Origin: Biscogniauxia marginata | Lineage: Eukaryota > Ascomycota > Sordariomycetes > Xylariales > Xylariaceae | DNA length: 64,000 nucleotides | Assembly (NCBI GenBank): GCA_022695795.1 | Contig: MU404115.1 | Span: 62,001-126,000, forward strand | Direction: 5' to 3' | Shown here: positions 11,620 through 23,099 of the stretch, piece by piece | Position numbering within the stretch: position 1 is the first letter of the stretch | How the letters are laid out: each line of letters begins with the position of its first letter | Made by a program: the position numbers and the translations under genes | Notes under the pieces: model-generated | Databases searched by the model: none | The model's input: only the letters and a program-made list of their open reading frames with translations | What the model was told of the DNA's origin: nothing

Positions 11620-14203
11620 ATGAAAGTCCCAGATGTGGCTTCTGAGCTCGAGATGGAGCTGGCCGAGTCGCAGAACCAGCGAGACGCACGCGTCGAGCAA
11701 TTGTGGAAGAAGCTGGACTACCAGCACAGGGGGGAGCTGGACTGGAAGGACCTGCAGAAAGGCCTCAAGAGAATTGATCACCGTGAGTTAGTATCTTCTC
11801 TCTGCCTCGTCTTGGCTAGCCAGGGAGCTTGAGCTTGGTGCTAACGTGGACCTGGACCTGTAGCGATGAAAAATGCCGACGAGATGCTTAAGAACATCAT
11901 CACGGCCGTGGATACAAATGGCGACGGTAAAATCCAATACGAAGGTCTGCAGGCCCTCTCAGAGCTCATTAATAGGGGTTAACGCCACGTAGAATTCCGA
12001 GTCTTTGTCGAAGCCGCCGAGCGCCAGCTTTTCCACCTCTTCCGATCTATAGACCGGGATCGGAACGGAAAGCTGGACAAGGAGGAGCTCCAAAACGCAT
12101 TTCATCGCGTGGGCCTCGTGGTGCCAATGCGTAGACTGGATGAGTTCTTTGAGGATATTGACCACAATAGCGATGGGTACATTACATATGAAGAGTGGAG
12201 GTAGGTTACTACGTTCAATTTCACTCGAGCCCTGTCATATGCTGTACTTTGTTTCCGTTTCTTTTTCTTCCTTTTCTTTTCTCTTATAGATCTGTCTTGA
12301 GTGCACCTGGTTGGCCGAGATTAGAACCGTGTTATTCGGAAGGTCTATTGCTGGATGATCATATGCATTTAATGCGAGGAACTCTCAAGTCCATTGAGTT
12401 GTGCGGAACAATAGGCGCGACGATGGTTGCAACAATAGGGGCTTCGTCCAATTGGTCTAAACAGCACTGACATGGCCTTGGCCCTAGGAATTTCCTGCTA
12501 TTCATGCCAAACACTGACTCCAAGACAACATTACATACGGTCTTCACGTTTTATTCAGATATTCTAACTCTCACGTCAGAGGGTGATTCGGTGGTCAGTG
12601 AGGAAACTCTTCATGGTTTAGGTACGACTACAGGATTCCTTTACACATTCTTTGGTTCAATCTTAAGACTCGCTTCTCCTACCGGACAACTGCCGCAGCC
12701 AACTTCTACAAAGTCATCGGCACCGTCTTCTCATTCTCGCCCGTCTTCATCTCCATCCTCGCCTCAAAACAATCATATGCCACATTTATCCGCATCGCAA
12801 CTGTCACCAATTTCCGACGACTCGGATATCATGGATGCATCAATATCGCAGCACTATGCTCAAGCCGCCAACGACGCTCTCAAGGCTACTTCGGCCACCT
12901 CTAGTGTCGTGCTAGGAGTGAAGCCGCCCCGGCGCCCCGTCTCGCAAGGCACTGAGATTGAACCTACCACCCGTGAAAAGGCTAAGAGATCCGTGCTGAT
13001 AAGATACCTCCCCGATCCAGGCTATTTCATTGCCGGTGCTGTCGCGGGAGGCATTTCTCGTACTGCCACTGCCCCCCTCGACCGATTAAAAGTCTACCTC
13101 CTCGTCAACACCCAGCCGGGCGCCAATATTGCCTTTGACGCGGCAAAACACGGCCACCCTCTCCTAGCCGTCAGGAATGCCGGGAGGCCTCTGTTCACAG
13201 CCATCACCGATCTGTACAAGTCTGGAGGTATCCGTGGCTTCTTCGCCGGTAAGAGCTACTCGCTACTCGACCAAGGGCTTTGACAATATTCATGCCATGC
13301 TCACTCATGTTTGCTACCAGGCAACGGACTCAACGTCATAAAAATAATGCCGGAAACGGCAATAAGAGTACATACTTCCATGTTGAATTCTCCTTGGACG
13401 GGACACTAATCAATTGGCCAGTTCGGCGCATATGAGTTTGCCAAAAATACATTGGCCAATTTTGAAGGCCATGGCGATACACACCATATAAACCCCTACT
13501 CCAAGTTCGTGGCCGGCGGTGTTGCTGGTATGGTGGCACAGTACGTTCGCCACTTACAGCTCTGCTGGTTGGCAATAATTAATCTGCGTCTAGGGTCTGC
13601 GTCTACCCTCTCGACACCCTTAAATTCCGGTAAGCTCTCGATAGTATTGTCTCATTCCCCCGTGTGGTCGCTAATATGCCAACCAGCCTGCAATCTGAAT
13701 ACGTCTCCGGTGGCGCGCGAGGCAATGCTCTCCTCCTAGAAACCGCGCGCAAGATGTTTGCTGAGGGCGGCGTCCGAGCAGCCTACCGCGGTGTCACAAT
13801 GGGCCTCATAGGCATGTTTCCCTACTCGGCCATCGACATGGGCACGTTCGAGCTGTTGAAGACGACCTACGTCGGATATATGGCGAAAGCGCGCGGCTGC
13901 CACGAAGAAGACGCGCAACCGAGCACCTTTGCGACGGGACTCATGGGCGCCTCGTCCGGTGCTTTCGGTGCTTCCGTGGTGTACCCATTGAACGTGCTGC
14001 GCACGCGACTACAGACTCAGGGCACCCGGATGCATCCAGCTCGGTATACGGGAATCTGGGATGTAGCGAACAAGACAGTACGCAACGAGGGCGTGCGAGG
14101 TCTATACAAAGGCTTGATGCCAAATCTTCTCAAAGTCGCACCCGCGCTTAGCATCACGTGGATGGTGTACGAAAACACGAAGAGGATCTTGAACCTGCGC
14201 TAA
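11620..14203 (+). CDS. Calcium-dependent mitochondrial carrier (SCaMC/Sal1 type: four EF-hands plus carrier domain)
   Basis: Eight exons: 11620-11782, 11864-11944, 11993-12200, 12488-13248, 13321-13367, 13422-13540, 13594-13629 and 13687-14203, giving 643 aa with frame kept at every join. The start is the first ATG after an in-frame TGA at 11608. The N-terminal half has EF-hand loops at about 33-44 (degenerate), 71-82 (DTNGDGKIQYEE), 102-113 (DRDRNGKLDKEE) and 138-149 (DHNSDGYITYEE). The C-terminal half has three carrier repeats with signatures APLDRLK, VYPLDTLKFR and VYPLNVLRTR. The family exchanges ATP-Mg for phosphate across the inner mitochondrial membrane under calcium control. Intron 2 is only 48 nt, starts GTCTGC and hides an in-frame TAA; splicing restores IQYEEFRVFVEAAERQL. 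Intron 3 is 287 nt, unusually long here, and contains a second acceptor (near 12290) followed by an open stretch. A Ser/Pro linker separates the two halves. Confidence 0.93.
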
Positions 14204-16248
14204 GAGACCTTACCTACCTAGCAATTTGCACTGTTCGAACTCGGCTACGTTAGGAGAGGGAGCGAACGAGGCAATAGCGAATATTTTAACGAGGTTGGAT
14301 CGCGAGATTCAAGTAGCGATAACGGCGAATCCCCAGGGAACCGATATTTAGACTCCATTAGTCAACCAGTTTTCCAGTCGATGGAGGTAGTAGGTTTCGA
14401 TTTCCAGTTGCCTTTGTACTATCTAGGCCGGAGAGCTAGCTAGCTACGTACTTAGCTGTAAGTGATGGAAGGTTATAGCCTGTCTACATACACATTATCG
14501 GTTCACAATCGATGATCTATCCATCCCAACAGTGGACGGTGAGGAAAGGAAAAGGGAGGGAGGGGTTTGGCTTCGCTAGATGATGACATGTTGATAAGTG
14601 GATACCATAGAATTATTCTTAGGTGTAAGGGGGGAAGGGGGGAGGCAAGAAGAAGGGATGAATGGACGGGATGATCGATCATATATTTCCAACGCATCGA
14701 GAACAGAATTCGCCTTCGTCTTCTTTTTCTCGCTGTGTTTGTTTCTGTTGCATTGCCCTGGCGTTTTTCTTAAAAAAAAAAAAGAACGGGGCTTGAGGCA
14801 GTAAGTGCATCTTCGTACAGATGAATGGGCTATCGGAACGGAATAGGCAGGCGAATGAAAAGAGAAAAATAGAAAAGATTTCAAGGAAAGGAATTGATGG
14901 ACGGACGGATGGACGGACGGCCAGACGGGTGGGATCTTTGTGGAATTATAGAGATATACATATATATCTACTGTCTTATACATATACACATATACACACA
15001 TGCATAAACATTACGCATTACACGTGAACGCAACTAAAGGGAAAAAAAAATTTATGTGACTACTAGATGGGAACGACATAACACGTTGTTCTGAATACCT
15101 GTTAGAGAAAGAAAACCTATTTGGAGAGAAATAGGGGGCGATAAGAAGAGAAAGGGAGAGGGGGGAATATACGAAATTTGTAAAAAGAAACCCCCCCCCC
15201 CCCCTCATCATCAAAGTCGGTCGGGCTTATTATTATCATCAGATATGCGTTGATTCAATGCAATCTATCTGTCGTCTTTCTCGTCTTTCTGCTAGACGAA
15301 CGAACGTCTTATCATCTCGGTAATAACAACGAATCAACTTGCCTTGGGTACCTAACTTCAATGTTCACTCTCACCTACATAGCTAGATTTACCGCCCTAC
15401 TTTACTCAGATAACTAGTCCTAGGTAACTCGCTTATACTCCTATCTAACACAACAAATATGAGTGGTCTAGCCTCCTCCTCCCTCCCCTTTTTTATACCT
15501 CGCCCACCTTGCTTTTCCTTTACTTTCGCGCTTTTCGTCCCGCTCATTTTTCCCGCCAGCATCTCATGTCCCGATGTTAGAGCAACATAATCAAGCAAGT
15601 TCTGATTCCGTTAGTTCAGGGAGCTTAGACACGTTCAATGGGATAAGAACTTGTACCTATATATTACTGAATTACGAAGGTAGACAAGATAATAGGCACA
15701 TTATCACGAATTGTAAATCAGAAAAAATGCGTATTTTTTCATTCCGATTTCATTCCGACCCACTCTCGTGATCAGCACCTCTAACCTATACAATGATAAT
15801 CGCAGCTCATTTCCGAGCGCACCTCTATCCTTTTTCCAAAACCAAATGAACCTCTACACTCAAGCAGACAACCCCCAACGCCCACAATGCATATGGATAT
15901 CATAACGATTTGACAGTGGCCACGTTTGTCGTGGTCTTCATTCCCACAAAGCACATAATCAACCCAATGAGTCCGACTCGGGACGATCCTACAACTCCGG
16001 AAACAAACAAAAAAGAACGAAACACCTGAGGTACCTGTTTTGACAATATAAGTAGACTAACAAGCGGGCAATAGGCGTATCTGTGCTATCCCTTATTCCG
16101 AAGTCGACTAGACGCCTCCATGCGTTCTTGATCTCAACGGGTAAAAAGGCGGGGGTGGTGGGTGTCTATAATCCATCTCCTATTCCAACGTATCCGGACT
16201 CGGATCCTAGGCAGTCGACCATGGCCTAGTTCGACGTTGGTGCCTGGC
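14204..16248. other. 2-kb spacer between convergent genes
   Basis: Both neighbours end here, so this holds two 3' UTRs and spacer. Visible structure: TAGGTA-type motifs, purine-rich tracts (14610-14660), GGAC-rich tetranucleotide repeats (about 14895-14930), AT alternations (14950-15000) and a run of 14 C at 15191-15204. No frame longer than 141 codons exists and none has motifs; the 137-codon minus frame at 16134-16547 overlaps the protease C-terminus in another frame. Confidence 0.55.
15191..15204 (+). repeat. Poly-C homopolymer (14 C)
   Basis: Fourteen consecutive C bases in a noncoding spacer. A run of the same length occurs at 50921-50934. Sequencing length is uncertain for such tracts. 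Confidence 0.85.
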
Positions 16249-18372
16249 TCACAAGTGCGATAAATCGAAGGGGCCAGTGAAGCCACCGTTGAGAAGCATC
16301 GCAGCGATCCTGCGTCGCTGGAGAGGCATGTCATCTTGTGAGTAGCTGTTCGGGTCGAGCCCGAGCGCCAGGTAGATCGAGTTCGTAATGACAAACATGC
16401 CACAATCGTAGCCGTTCGTCTGGGAAGGTACCTGAAAGTGTATGATTCTCCACTCGTTATCGCGAAATTTGGCTCCCAAGAATATCTTGAGCCAGTGGAA
16501 TGCATGTTCCATTTGCGCCAGTCCGTTCGAATGGAACGAGTCGACATAGGAGACGGTTCGACGGCTTGGTCGAATGACTAGTAGGGTCCAATGGTTGCCA
16601 AGATTGACTGGTATAAGGACAGTGTCGATATCAAGGAAGTTGTCCGGATTCATCCCCCACTTGCGATTGAACGGTCGTGGAAATACCTTGCTCTCATCCT
16701 GGCAGAAGCTGGACCAGTAGAGCGAGGAGATGGCGACACACTTCGGGACGCTCTTTTTGGGGGTGACGCCGGCGGCGTCGTTAATATAGGTAGCAAGGCA
16801 AACTAGAGTTGCGTGGATAGCATCGTCGTTCAACCAGGCAGACTCGGGGACCATCCTGCCAAAATCTTTAGGCGCAAGGGGAACACTGTCTGGGTGCGGT
16901 TGGTTCTTCCACTTCGAAGCCTTAATATGACCGTTGAATGGTGCTGCTCTCGCTTTCTGATCCCAGTCTGGAGTGAGATCGGTGATGAGAAATTGTCGTG
17001 GCCTGCGAAGGCCGAGAGGGCGGAGCCGTAATGCTTCGCGCGCCTCCTCACGTTCTTGCCTTTGCGAGTCCAATTCGCAAATCTTAAAGCGGTTGGGAAA
17101 CAGTCGCGAACGTTCCAAGCCGGGAAGCGAGTGTTGATCTTCGTTATCAAAGAATTCATGGATGTTCTTGTACTGAGACGGAGGTAGTAGCTTATGTATA
17201 GCCTCTGGCGTAGTCTCTAGCTTCGAGATAGATTGTTCGTCATCGTCCGAGGTCGGTGGTGTGAGCAACTGTTGGGCAGAAGCATTTCGAGTCTTAGAAG
17301 GGTAAAAGCGGAGAGCACGCTGCGCAGCCGCAGCGACAGCGCCAGATCTCGGTGAGACATCTTCCGTTGTGATATGAGATTCAGGCTCCTCGTTGTCGTC
17401 CTCGTCTGAGGTCGTCGCATAGTTAGTTGCTAGATATTCGGAATCGACATCTTCATCGACATCCATCGGATCGTAGATCTCGATAGGGTTGTCACGAGTA
17501 CCAATCTCCGAGACGAATTCATCGTCGATTCTGCGTCGTTTAGGCGTTGGTCCATCGATGCGAGTGATCGGAGCATAGGTGTGGGGGCTCGGCTGAAGGA
17601 ACTTCTGGCTAAAGGCGGTGTATAGGCCGGAGGTCGCGCCGAGGATGGAGCTGACGGTGCCCCAGATGTTGGCACCGATTTTCGTGGTGAAAGTCATCAC
17701 GTCCGTCAGATCTGATGTAGGCTGCTCATCAGCCCAGGAAGGCCAGGCTCCTGGGATCGAATCGGTAATGGGCGCTGGCTCGGCGGGAGCCTGGGGAGCC
17801 TGGGGAGGCTGAGGTCGCGAGGGGAAAGGGTGGAGGTTGGAGTCAAATAGGTACTCGGAACTCGATTGGGTGATGGGTGACCGGGTGAACTGAGACCGTT
17901 CCTAACTAGGTCCAGTAATCTTGGATGGAGGTTAGCACACGTCATGTCGGGTAGACATGAGCCGAACGGGAAACGACGGAGGGCAATAACTCACTGGTGC
18001 ACGGTTGTAGGTTTTGTCGATGACAACTTCGTCGAAAAGGTCGAAAGTCCGCTTGCGCGGTCGAGAGATTACGTCCTGGTTAGGTGCGACTGGGTTCTTC
18101 GTGTATGGAAGCTGAATGGTGACGGCCCTGGAGGAACCAGGGGTGCTGATCTTGCGGACTGAGAGGCCGCTGCCGCGAGGAGGGATGACGAAGTGTTGGC
18201 TGGAGAGAGGGCGGCCAGCAGCTCTAGCGGCAGCTTCGGCGTTGCGATGAGCAGCTTCGAGGGCGAATTTGATCCTGCGAACACGATAGTTGCGGCAATA
18301 AGGACAACGTCTGTAGTGGACTGGATTCGTCCAGGTGTGGTGGCTTTCCTGCGAAGGTAACGGTGGAGGCAT
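16249..18372 (-). CDS. Ulp1-like SUMO (C48) cysteine protease
   Basis: Two minus-strand exons, 18372-17995 and 17901-16249, give 676 aa. The 93-nt intron starts GTGAGT, has a GCTAAC branch site and ends GTTAG; the join reads NRAP-ERSQFTRSP in frame. The C-terminal ~220 residues form a Ulp1-type peptidase domain with the full triad visible: His563 in NHWTLLV, Asp580 in YVDSF, Gln620 in PSQTNGYDCG and Cys626 in the same motif. Such enzymes process SUMO precursors or remove SUMO from targets, in or near the nucleus. The N-terminal exon has a CPYC pair (HYRRCPYCRNYRVRR) and a basic RPRKRTFDLFDE segment, with a likely NLS at PKRRRIDDE further on. An in-frame ATG 79 codons upstream (18609) exists, but the extension is His/Cys/Pro-rich leader-like sequence, so the inner MPPPLPSQ start was chosen. 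Which Ulp paralogue it matches is not settled. Confidence 0.9.
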
Positions 18373-19920
18373 GGTCAATAACGCGTCAACAGTGCAGAAA
18401 TAGACGAGTGGGAAGAAGGAGCTTGGCTGTGTTGTCGCAGAAGCGGTTGCTTGGTGAAATCGGTGATGAAACCAGGTAGATCGCAGATGGAAACAGTGGT
18501 GGAAACAGTGACGGAAACAGTTATGGGAGATGATGGGAGTTGGAACTGGTGTGTGCGTGTGAAGCTGGATTGCAGTTGTAGTGGAAAAGAAAGATGGAGG
18601 GGCAGGCAAGAAGGGGAGCGGAGGACGTAGAAGGACGCGACTGATTACATAGACATAATCTAGATTGGTTGGGACGGGGACGGGGGACCAATGCGAGGTG
18701 CTTGATTGGGTCAGAACCAGAGGCAGAAAAGTACCTACATACCTCTATTACAGTGCCTGAGGTACCTGATCAGGTACCTAGTGTGCTGCGCCTCGGATTT
18801 TGCTCACAGAAGGAAGGCGCGAGTTGTGAGGTCGCAATCACCAAAGGAAAGACCGCGACGAAGCGACATCTTGGAGGTTTGGACGTTCAGATTGACTTGA
18901 GATGGCAGATGACACAGACCAACCAATCCAAAAATCTCCCTTTCGCCTCATGCAGCTAGGCTTTCTTGGCAGCCCTGCCTTGTCCTGCTTGCTTGTCCGA
19001 TCCATCCCTGTAGCAAAATCCAGCATCTCTTGCATTATGTCCGGAAATAGTTTAGTGCTTTTCTTTTCGAGGTGCGATCACTACAAGGTATCTCACCACG
19101 CAGCCATTACATTAGGTACCTAAAGATATACCTTATAAATTGTATAGGAAATTTCAATGCACGATTAATCAAGTAAAAACAGTAAAAAAATTTTATTAGG
19201 CCCATGGTACATCGAAACTCAGTAAGATGCTTATAAGAGGTAGGTAGTTCGTATTTCGTATCTCGTAAGTGTAGCTCAAAGGTAAAAGAACCCGGCTAAG
19301 CAACTTTAAAAGTAGTAGACGTGCAGTGGTCCGTGTAGATCACCCCAGCGGACCAGGCCCAACTCTATCAAGGCAAGGTGCAAGAATATAACGCTAGACC
19401 TCTTCTGAAAAACCTTCGTCCTCGGTAGCTCCCGGATACCACTTTTCAACGTAGCTGCGTAGGTAGGTACCTACTAAGTCGATACCTACATTAGACACAT
19501 ATATGAAAGTATCCCGAATCAAATCCCCCTACGGGTAATATCAGCCATAAATTGTTTTCTGTGTCCTATATACCAAGAAAATATGACTTGGTTAAGTGCA
19601 ATGGCGGTACTTCATAGTTCCTGGTTCATCTATCTTCTAATTCACTTACACACAGCGAACGGACTCGTCAGACTAGCCACCACATGTAATAATTAACGAA
19701 CCAATGAATCTAAAGGATCCGACCTAGTCATGGTGACCGCGTGAAACATATCACGACGATTAAAGAAATCTATAAATACCGTTACGAAGAAGAAGGCTCT
19801 TCTACTATTTTCTCCTGGCATAGAGACAGAACAGCCATCAACGGCGATAACTATCAACATAGGTAGTATAACGTATAACAACGAAGGTCAAATATAACAT
19901 ATATATAGGCGATAGAGAAC
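18373..19920. other. 1.5-kb spacer, no supported gene
   Basis: Left part is the promoter and leader of the SUMO protease gene. A nested palindrome built from GGTACCTGATCAGGTACC lies near 18762-18779, and TAGGTACC-type motifs recur near 19115 and 19460-19490. The stretch 19130-19205 is AT-rich with no coding frame. Small frames at 18669-19123 have no motifs. Confidence 0.55.
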
Positions 19921-20235
19921 ATGCCTCCTAGCAAGGACCACAAGAACGGTAGCAGCAGCTCTGCGCCCCGGGGCTATACCCCGTCTTCGGCGATGATGCA
20001 AGGGTGGCTCGAGTCGGCCGTCTCCGCGACGGCTTACGACAGGGTGACCAGCAGCTCGAGCAACTCGGAATACTCGTACTCAGACTACGCCTCGCCCTTT
20101 CAGGGCGGGAGTGCCCAAAGTAACAACCGGCCGAGGAGTCCCCCGCCGAGCTCTCGCAAAACGGCCAAGGCTTCCGATACGCGCCCGTACGGGTTCTCGA
20201 TCGCGCCGCCTCGGGACCAGAAGTCGAAGAAATAA
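19921..20235 (+). CDS. Small hypothetical Ser-rich protein, 104 aa, possible gene
   Basis: A single open frame starts MPPSKDHKNGSSSS and ends with a basic tail (RDQKSKK). The middle holds a short plausible fold, MMQGWLESAVSATAYD, followed by a Ser/Tyr-rich stretch. The frame has higher GC and a less repetitive composition than its AT-rich flanks, and it opens right after an AT-rich leader, which favours a real gene. No domain is recognised, and there is no signal peptide or membrane segment. It may be a short conserved fungal protein or a chance frame; there is no intron to support it. Confidence 0.5.
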   Translation: MPPSKDHKNGSSSSAPRGYTPSSAMMQGWLESAVSATAYDRVTSSSSNSEYSYSDYASPFQGGSAQSNNRPRSPPPSSRKTAKASDTRPYGFSIAPPRDQKSKK

Positions 20236-21809
20236 TCGTCTCTCGGGGTGGAAATAAGATTCTTTTTTTAATACTCGTAGTGGCGTCGAAGTGTCGAGAG
20301 CCAGTATCGTAACCCGAGGGGCTAAACCCCCTGCGCGTCTATATATAATTAGGTAGAAAGATTATAAGGAAGAGTAGGTACCTAGTTCAAGGAATTGGAG
20401 GTTTTTCTTTGGACATAATAGGGTAAATTATGGGGAAGACGTTTGACATCGAGCCGGTCCTTATAACTATAACCATTAAACCACTATTCCATAGTCGGGC
20501 CCGGAGGATGCACCGCAGAGAAATCGTACTTCCGGGCCTTTTCTACTACAGTTGTACAGTATGCAGTCGAGTGGGAGTAGGTAGTATATTGCTTAAAGCG
20601 CTATCCAACTCTAGGGAACCTTAGTAGAGGTCTAGGAAATGTCTTAGAATTAAGACGGCACGGAACTCACCCGGCAGTAGCTGCTTTCTTGCTCATATTA
20701 ATGTACTTAGTACAAATCCCTACTGCTCCATGTGATAGTAAGGGACGACGACTCTTAGAAACATCTCTCGGGATTGCCAAAAATATAAGCTACTACGTGT
20801 ATCACGTAGATCTTCAAACGCCCTACTCAAAACAGGTTTGGCTGACAGGCATTCAACCATATTCGTGAGTATAGAAGAGACATCAATCAAATGATTATAC
20901 AGTACCGACAAGTGGAACTAGACTTGTGATACCCAGTGTGCCACAAGGGCATTCATTGTTGTATCTAATAGGCTAAAACACGAGGAACCCGGCCCGAACA
21001 TATTAATAGGTATGTATCACAGTTGTAGTGGGTTGACTGCCTACGACACAGTCAATTCCCACCAGGAAAGACAAACCCACGAACCCCTCTCCCCGGCAGA
21101 CCATACATCTACGACGACGACAAGACCCCAAGACTATTCTCTCGTGCCACGGGTATTACCCAAGATCTGCCGCCTTAGCGCATCGTAGAATGAAGACCGT
21201 GGAAATCGAGACCAACTCACAGTATCCACGAGGGCTCCCCTCATACTCACACCCTCCCCCATATATCGGAAGCTTGGAAACCCCTCTTTATGCAGTTTCC
21301 CGCATGCACGGCAGAACAATGGAATCACGAACCGACTGGAGAGCGAGAATACCTATGCGTAAAGCACGAGGACAACCAATGTCTTACATGAGTTTGATTT
21401 GTTTGCGGTTTAGGGTTTTTCTTCTTCGCCTAGGTAGCCAAGGAATTAGATTCGCAGCTTGTCATGGCGGCGCCCCTTACCTCATACTCGGTACCGATGC
21501 CGACTTGCTGTAGGTTAAAGGGTAGTGGGAGCAGTGGCTTAGAAAAGGGGGGGGATGGTTTTAGCAAAAGTGTTGACGTTGCGGAGATCTTTGTCCTTAT
21601 CTATCAACAAAGCGCCGATGTGTCAAAGTGCCAATCGCTATCCATTGATGCGTTGATAACGAGCCGTACTTCTTATAACCAATTGAGCCATCGTCTTTGA
21701 CTGGTCTAGCAAGCTGGGGTTTCGTTACAACCCACCACTGCTTGGATTTCCTATCGGATATCCATAACAAAACATCTTCACAACGAACACTCGGCATTTG
21801 GGCGACATC
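20236..21809. other. 1.6-kb spacer, no supported gene
   Basis: No coding frame is convincing. Short frames (20430-20624 plus, 20720-20911 minus, 21190-21513 plus) lack motifs and start context. TAGGTACCTAG occurs near 20374. The last few hundred bases are the promoter and leader of the rhodopsin-like gene. Confidence 0.5.
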
Positions 21810-23099
21810 ATGGATTCTCAGCAAGATGTTGATTACTACCAAGACCTTCACCACCCAGAGCTTGGGGTGAACCTAGGAATCTGGCTCATAGGAGGCATTG
21901 CCACCTTATTCTTGGCTCTCAGACTCTACTGTCGTGTATATCGCATGACCGGGGCGTGCGCTGACGACTATGTACTCTTTGTGGCTTGGGTATGCGGACT
22001 TGGTTCTAGCAAGTGTTGATACGTAACGTCCAGATCTACTGACAATTGCTGTTAGTTGGCTCTAATGGCCGGCGATTCTGCCATCAGCTATATGCTCCGA
22101 AGAGGATTTGGAACTGGCCCCCTCGTGTCACATGATGTGGCCCTAGGATATGCCATTTACGTCCTCTTCTCAACTTGGGCCTTGACCCTGACCAAAACAT
22201 CTTGGGCTATAACCCTTCTGAAAATAACCAATGGTTGGCAGAAATGGGTCTGTTGGTTCGCTATCGTCACTCTCCTTGCCGCCGGGGTCGTGTCTTCTTT
22301 CCAATCCTTTGCAAGTAGTTGCGGTTCACCTACTGCTGATAAATGGACGCTGCCGGGAGGGTGCTGGTCGCTTGACGCCGATCTGGGCCTCTCAAGCTTC
22401 ATTGGTGGTATGTTTTTCATCCCCTCCCCCCTCCCCCCCACGGCTGCTTGGTACTCTCTAACCGCCACTTTGTTTATTGCAGGATACAATGCATTAATGG
22501 AGCTTATTCTCGCCTTTCTACCGTGGCGAATTATCTGGAATTTGCGACTCGCAAGAGCTGAAAAGATCGGAATATGTATCTCTATGAGTCTTGGTGTGAT
22601 GTAAGTTGCCAAAAGCTAGTAGATGCTTTGCTAGTGACGTGTGCTAACGAGCAGACAGTGCGGCTATCGTTGCCATTGCAAGGATCGTCGTAACGTCAAC
22701 TGTTTCGATTGGTGTTGATGTCTGGTGTAAGCTGAAAAGCGCCTACCAAGCTCTGTCACGTTGGACTGGCTAACAAAAGGAGAAGACACCCTCAGCATTA
22801 TTGCCCTATTGTCGCAAGTAGAACAAGCTATAACCGTTATCGCGTGCTCGATCCCAATCCTACGCGCACTGCTGCGAAGTGTTCGCCGCGAGTCTGCCGC
22901 GCAAGCTGCGGCTAACAACAGCACCGAGAGCCATGCTTGGGCGTTGCGGCATAATGGCAGCTCAGACAGCGCCGTCACTCGGCCGCCGGCTAGCCATATT
23001 GTGCAGACTAGGGAGGTCACCATAGAATATGTTGGTGATAAACGTTATCCCGGGGGGCTACGACTCGAAACGCTAAACCAAGCTGAGAAACAGGTTTGA
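21810..23099 (+). CDS. Fungal rhodopsin-domain (Pth11-like) integral membrane protein, five exons
   Basis: Best model: 21810-21989, 22056-22407, 22483-22600, 22659-22711 and 22780-23099, about 340 aa, a usual length for this family. Hydrophobic helices are clear: GIWLIGGIATLFLALRLYCR, a helix ending DDYVLFVAWV, YVLFSTWALTLTKTSWAITLL, WVCWFAIVTLLAAGVVSSF, ALMELILAFLPWRIIW, a short helix around SAAIVAIARIVV, and a last one at AITVIACSIPILRALL. The R(L/V)YCRVYRMTGACADDY loop and the LPW.I.W.L pattern are typical of the rhodopsin-domain family, which includes the appressorium receptor-like Pth11 group; ligands are mostly unknown. Introns 1-3 have good signals. Intron 4 is a problem: the best-looking donor (GTAAGC at 22727) gives an immediate TGA, so a weaker GTGTTG donor at 22712 was used. 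The tail is Arg/Ser-rich and probably cytosolic. Confidence 0.75.
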
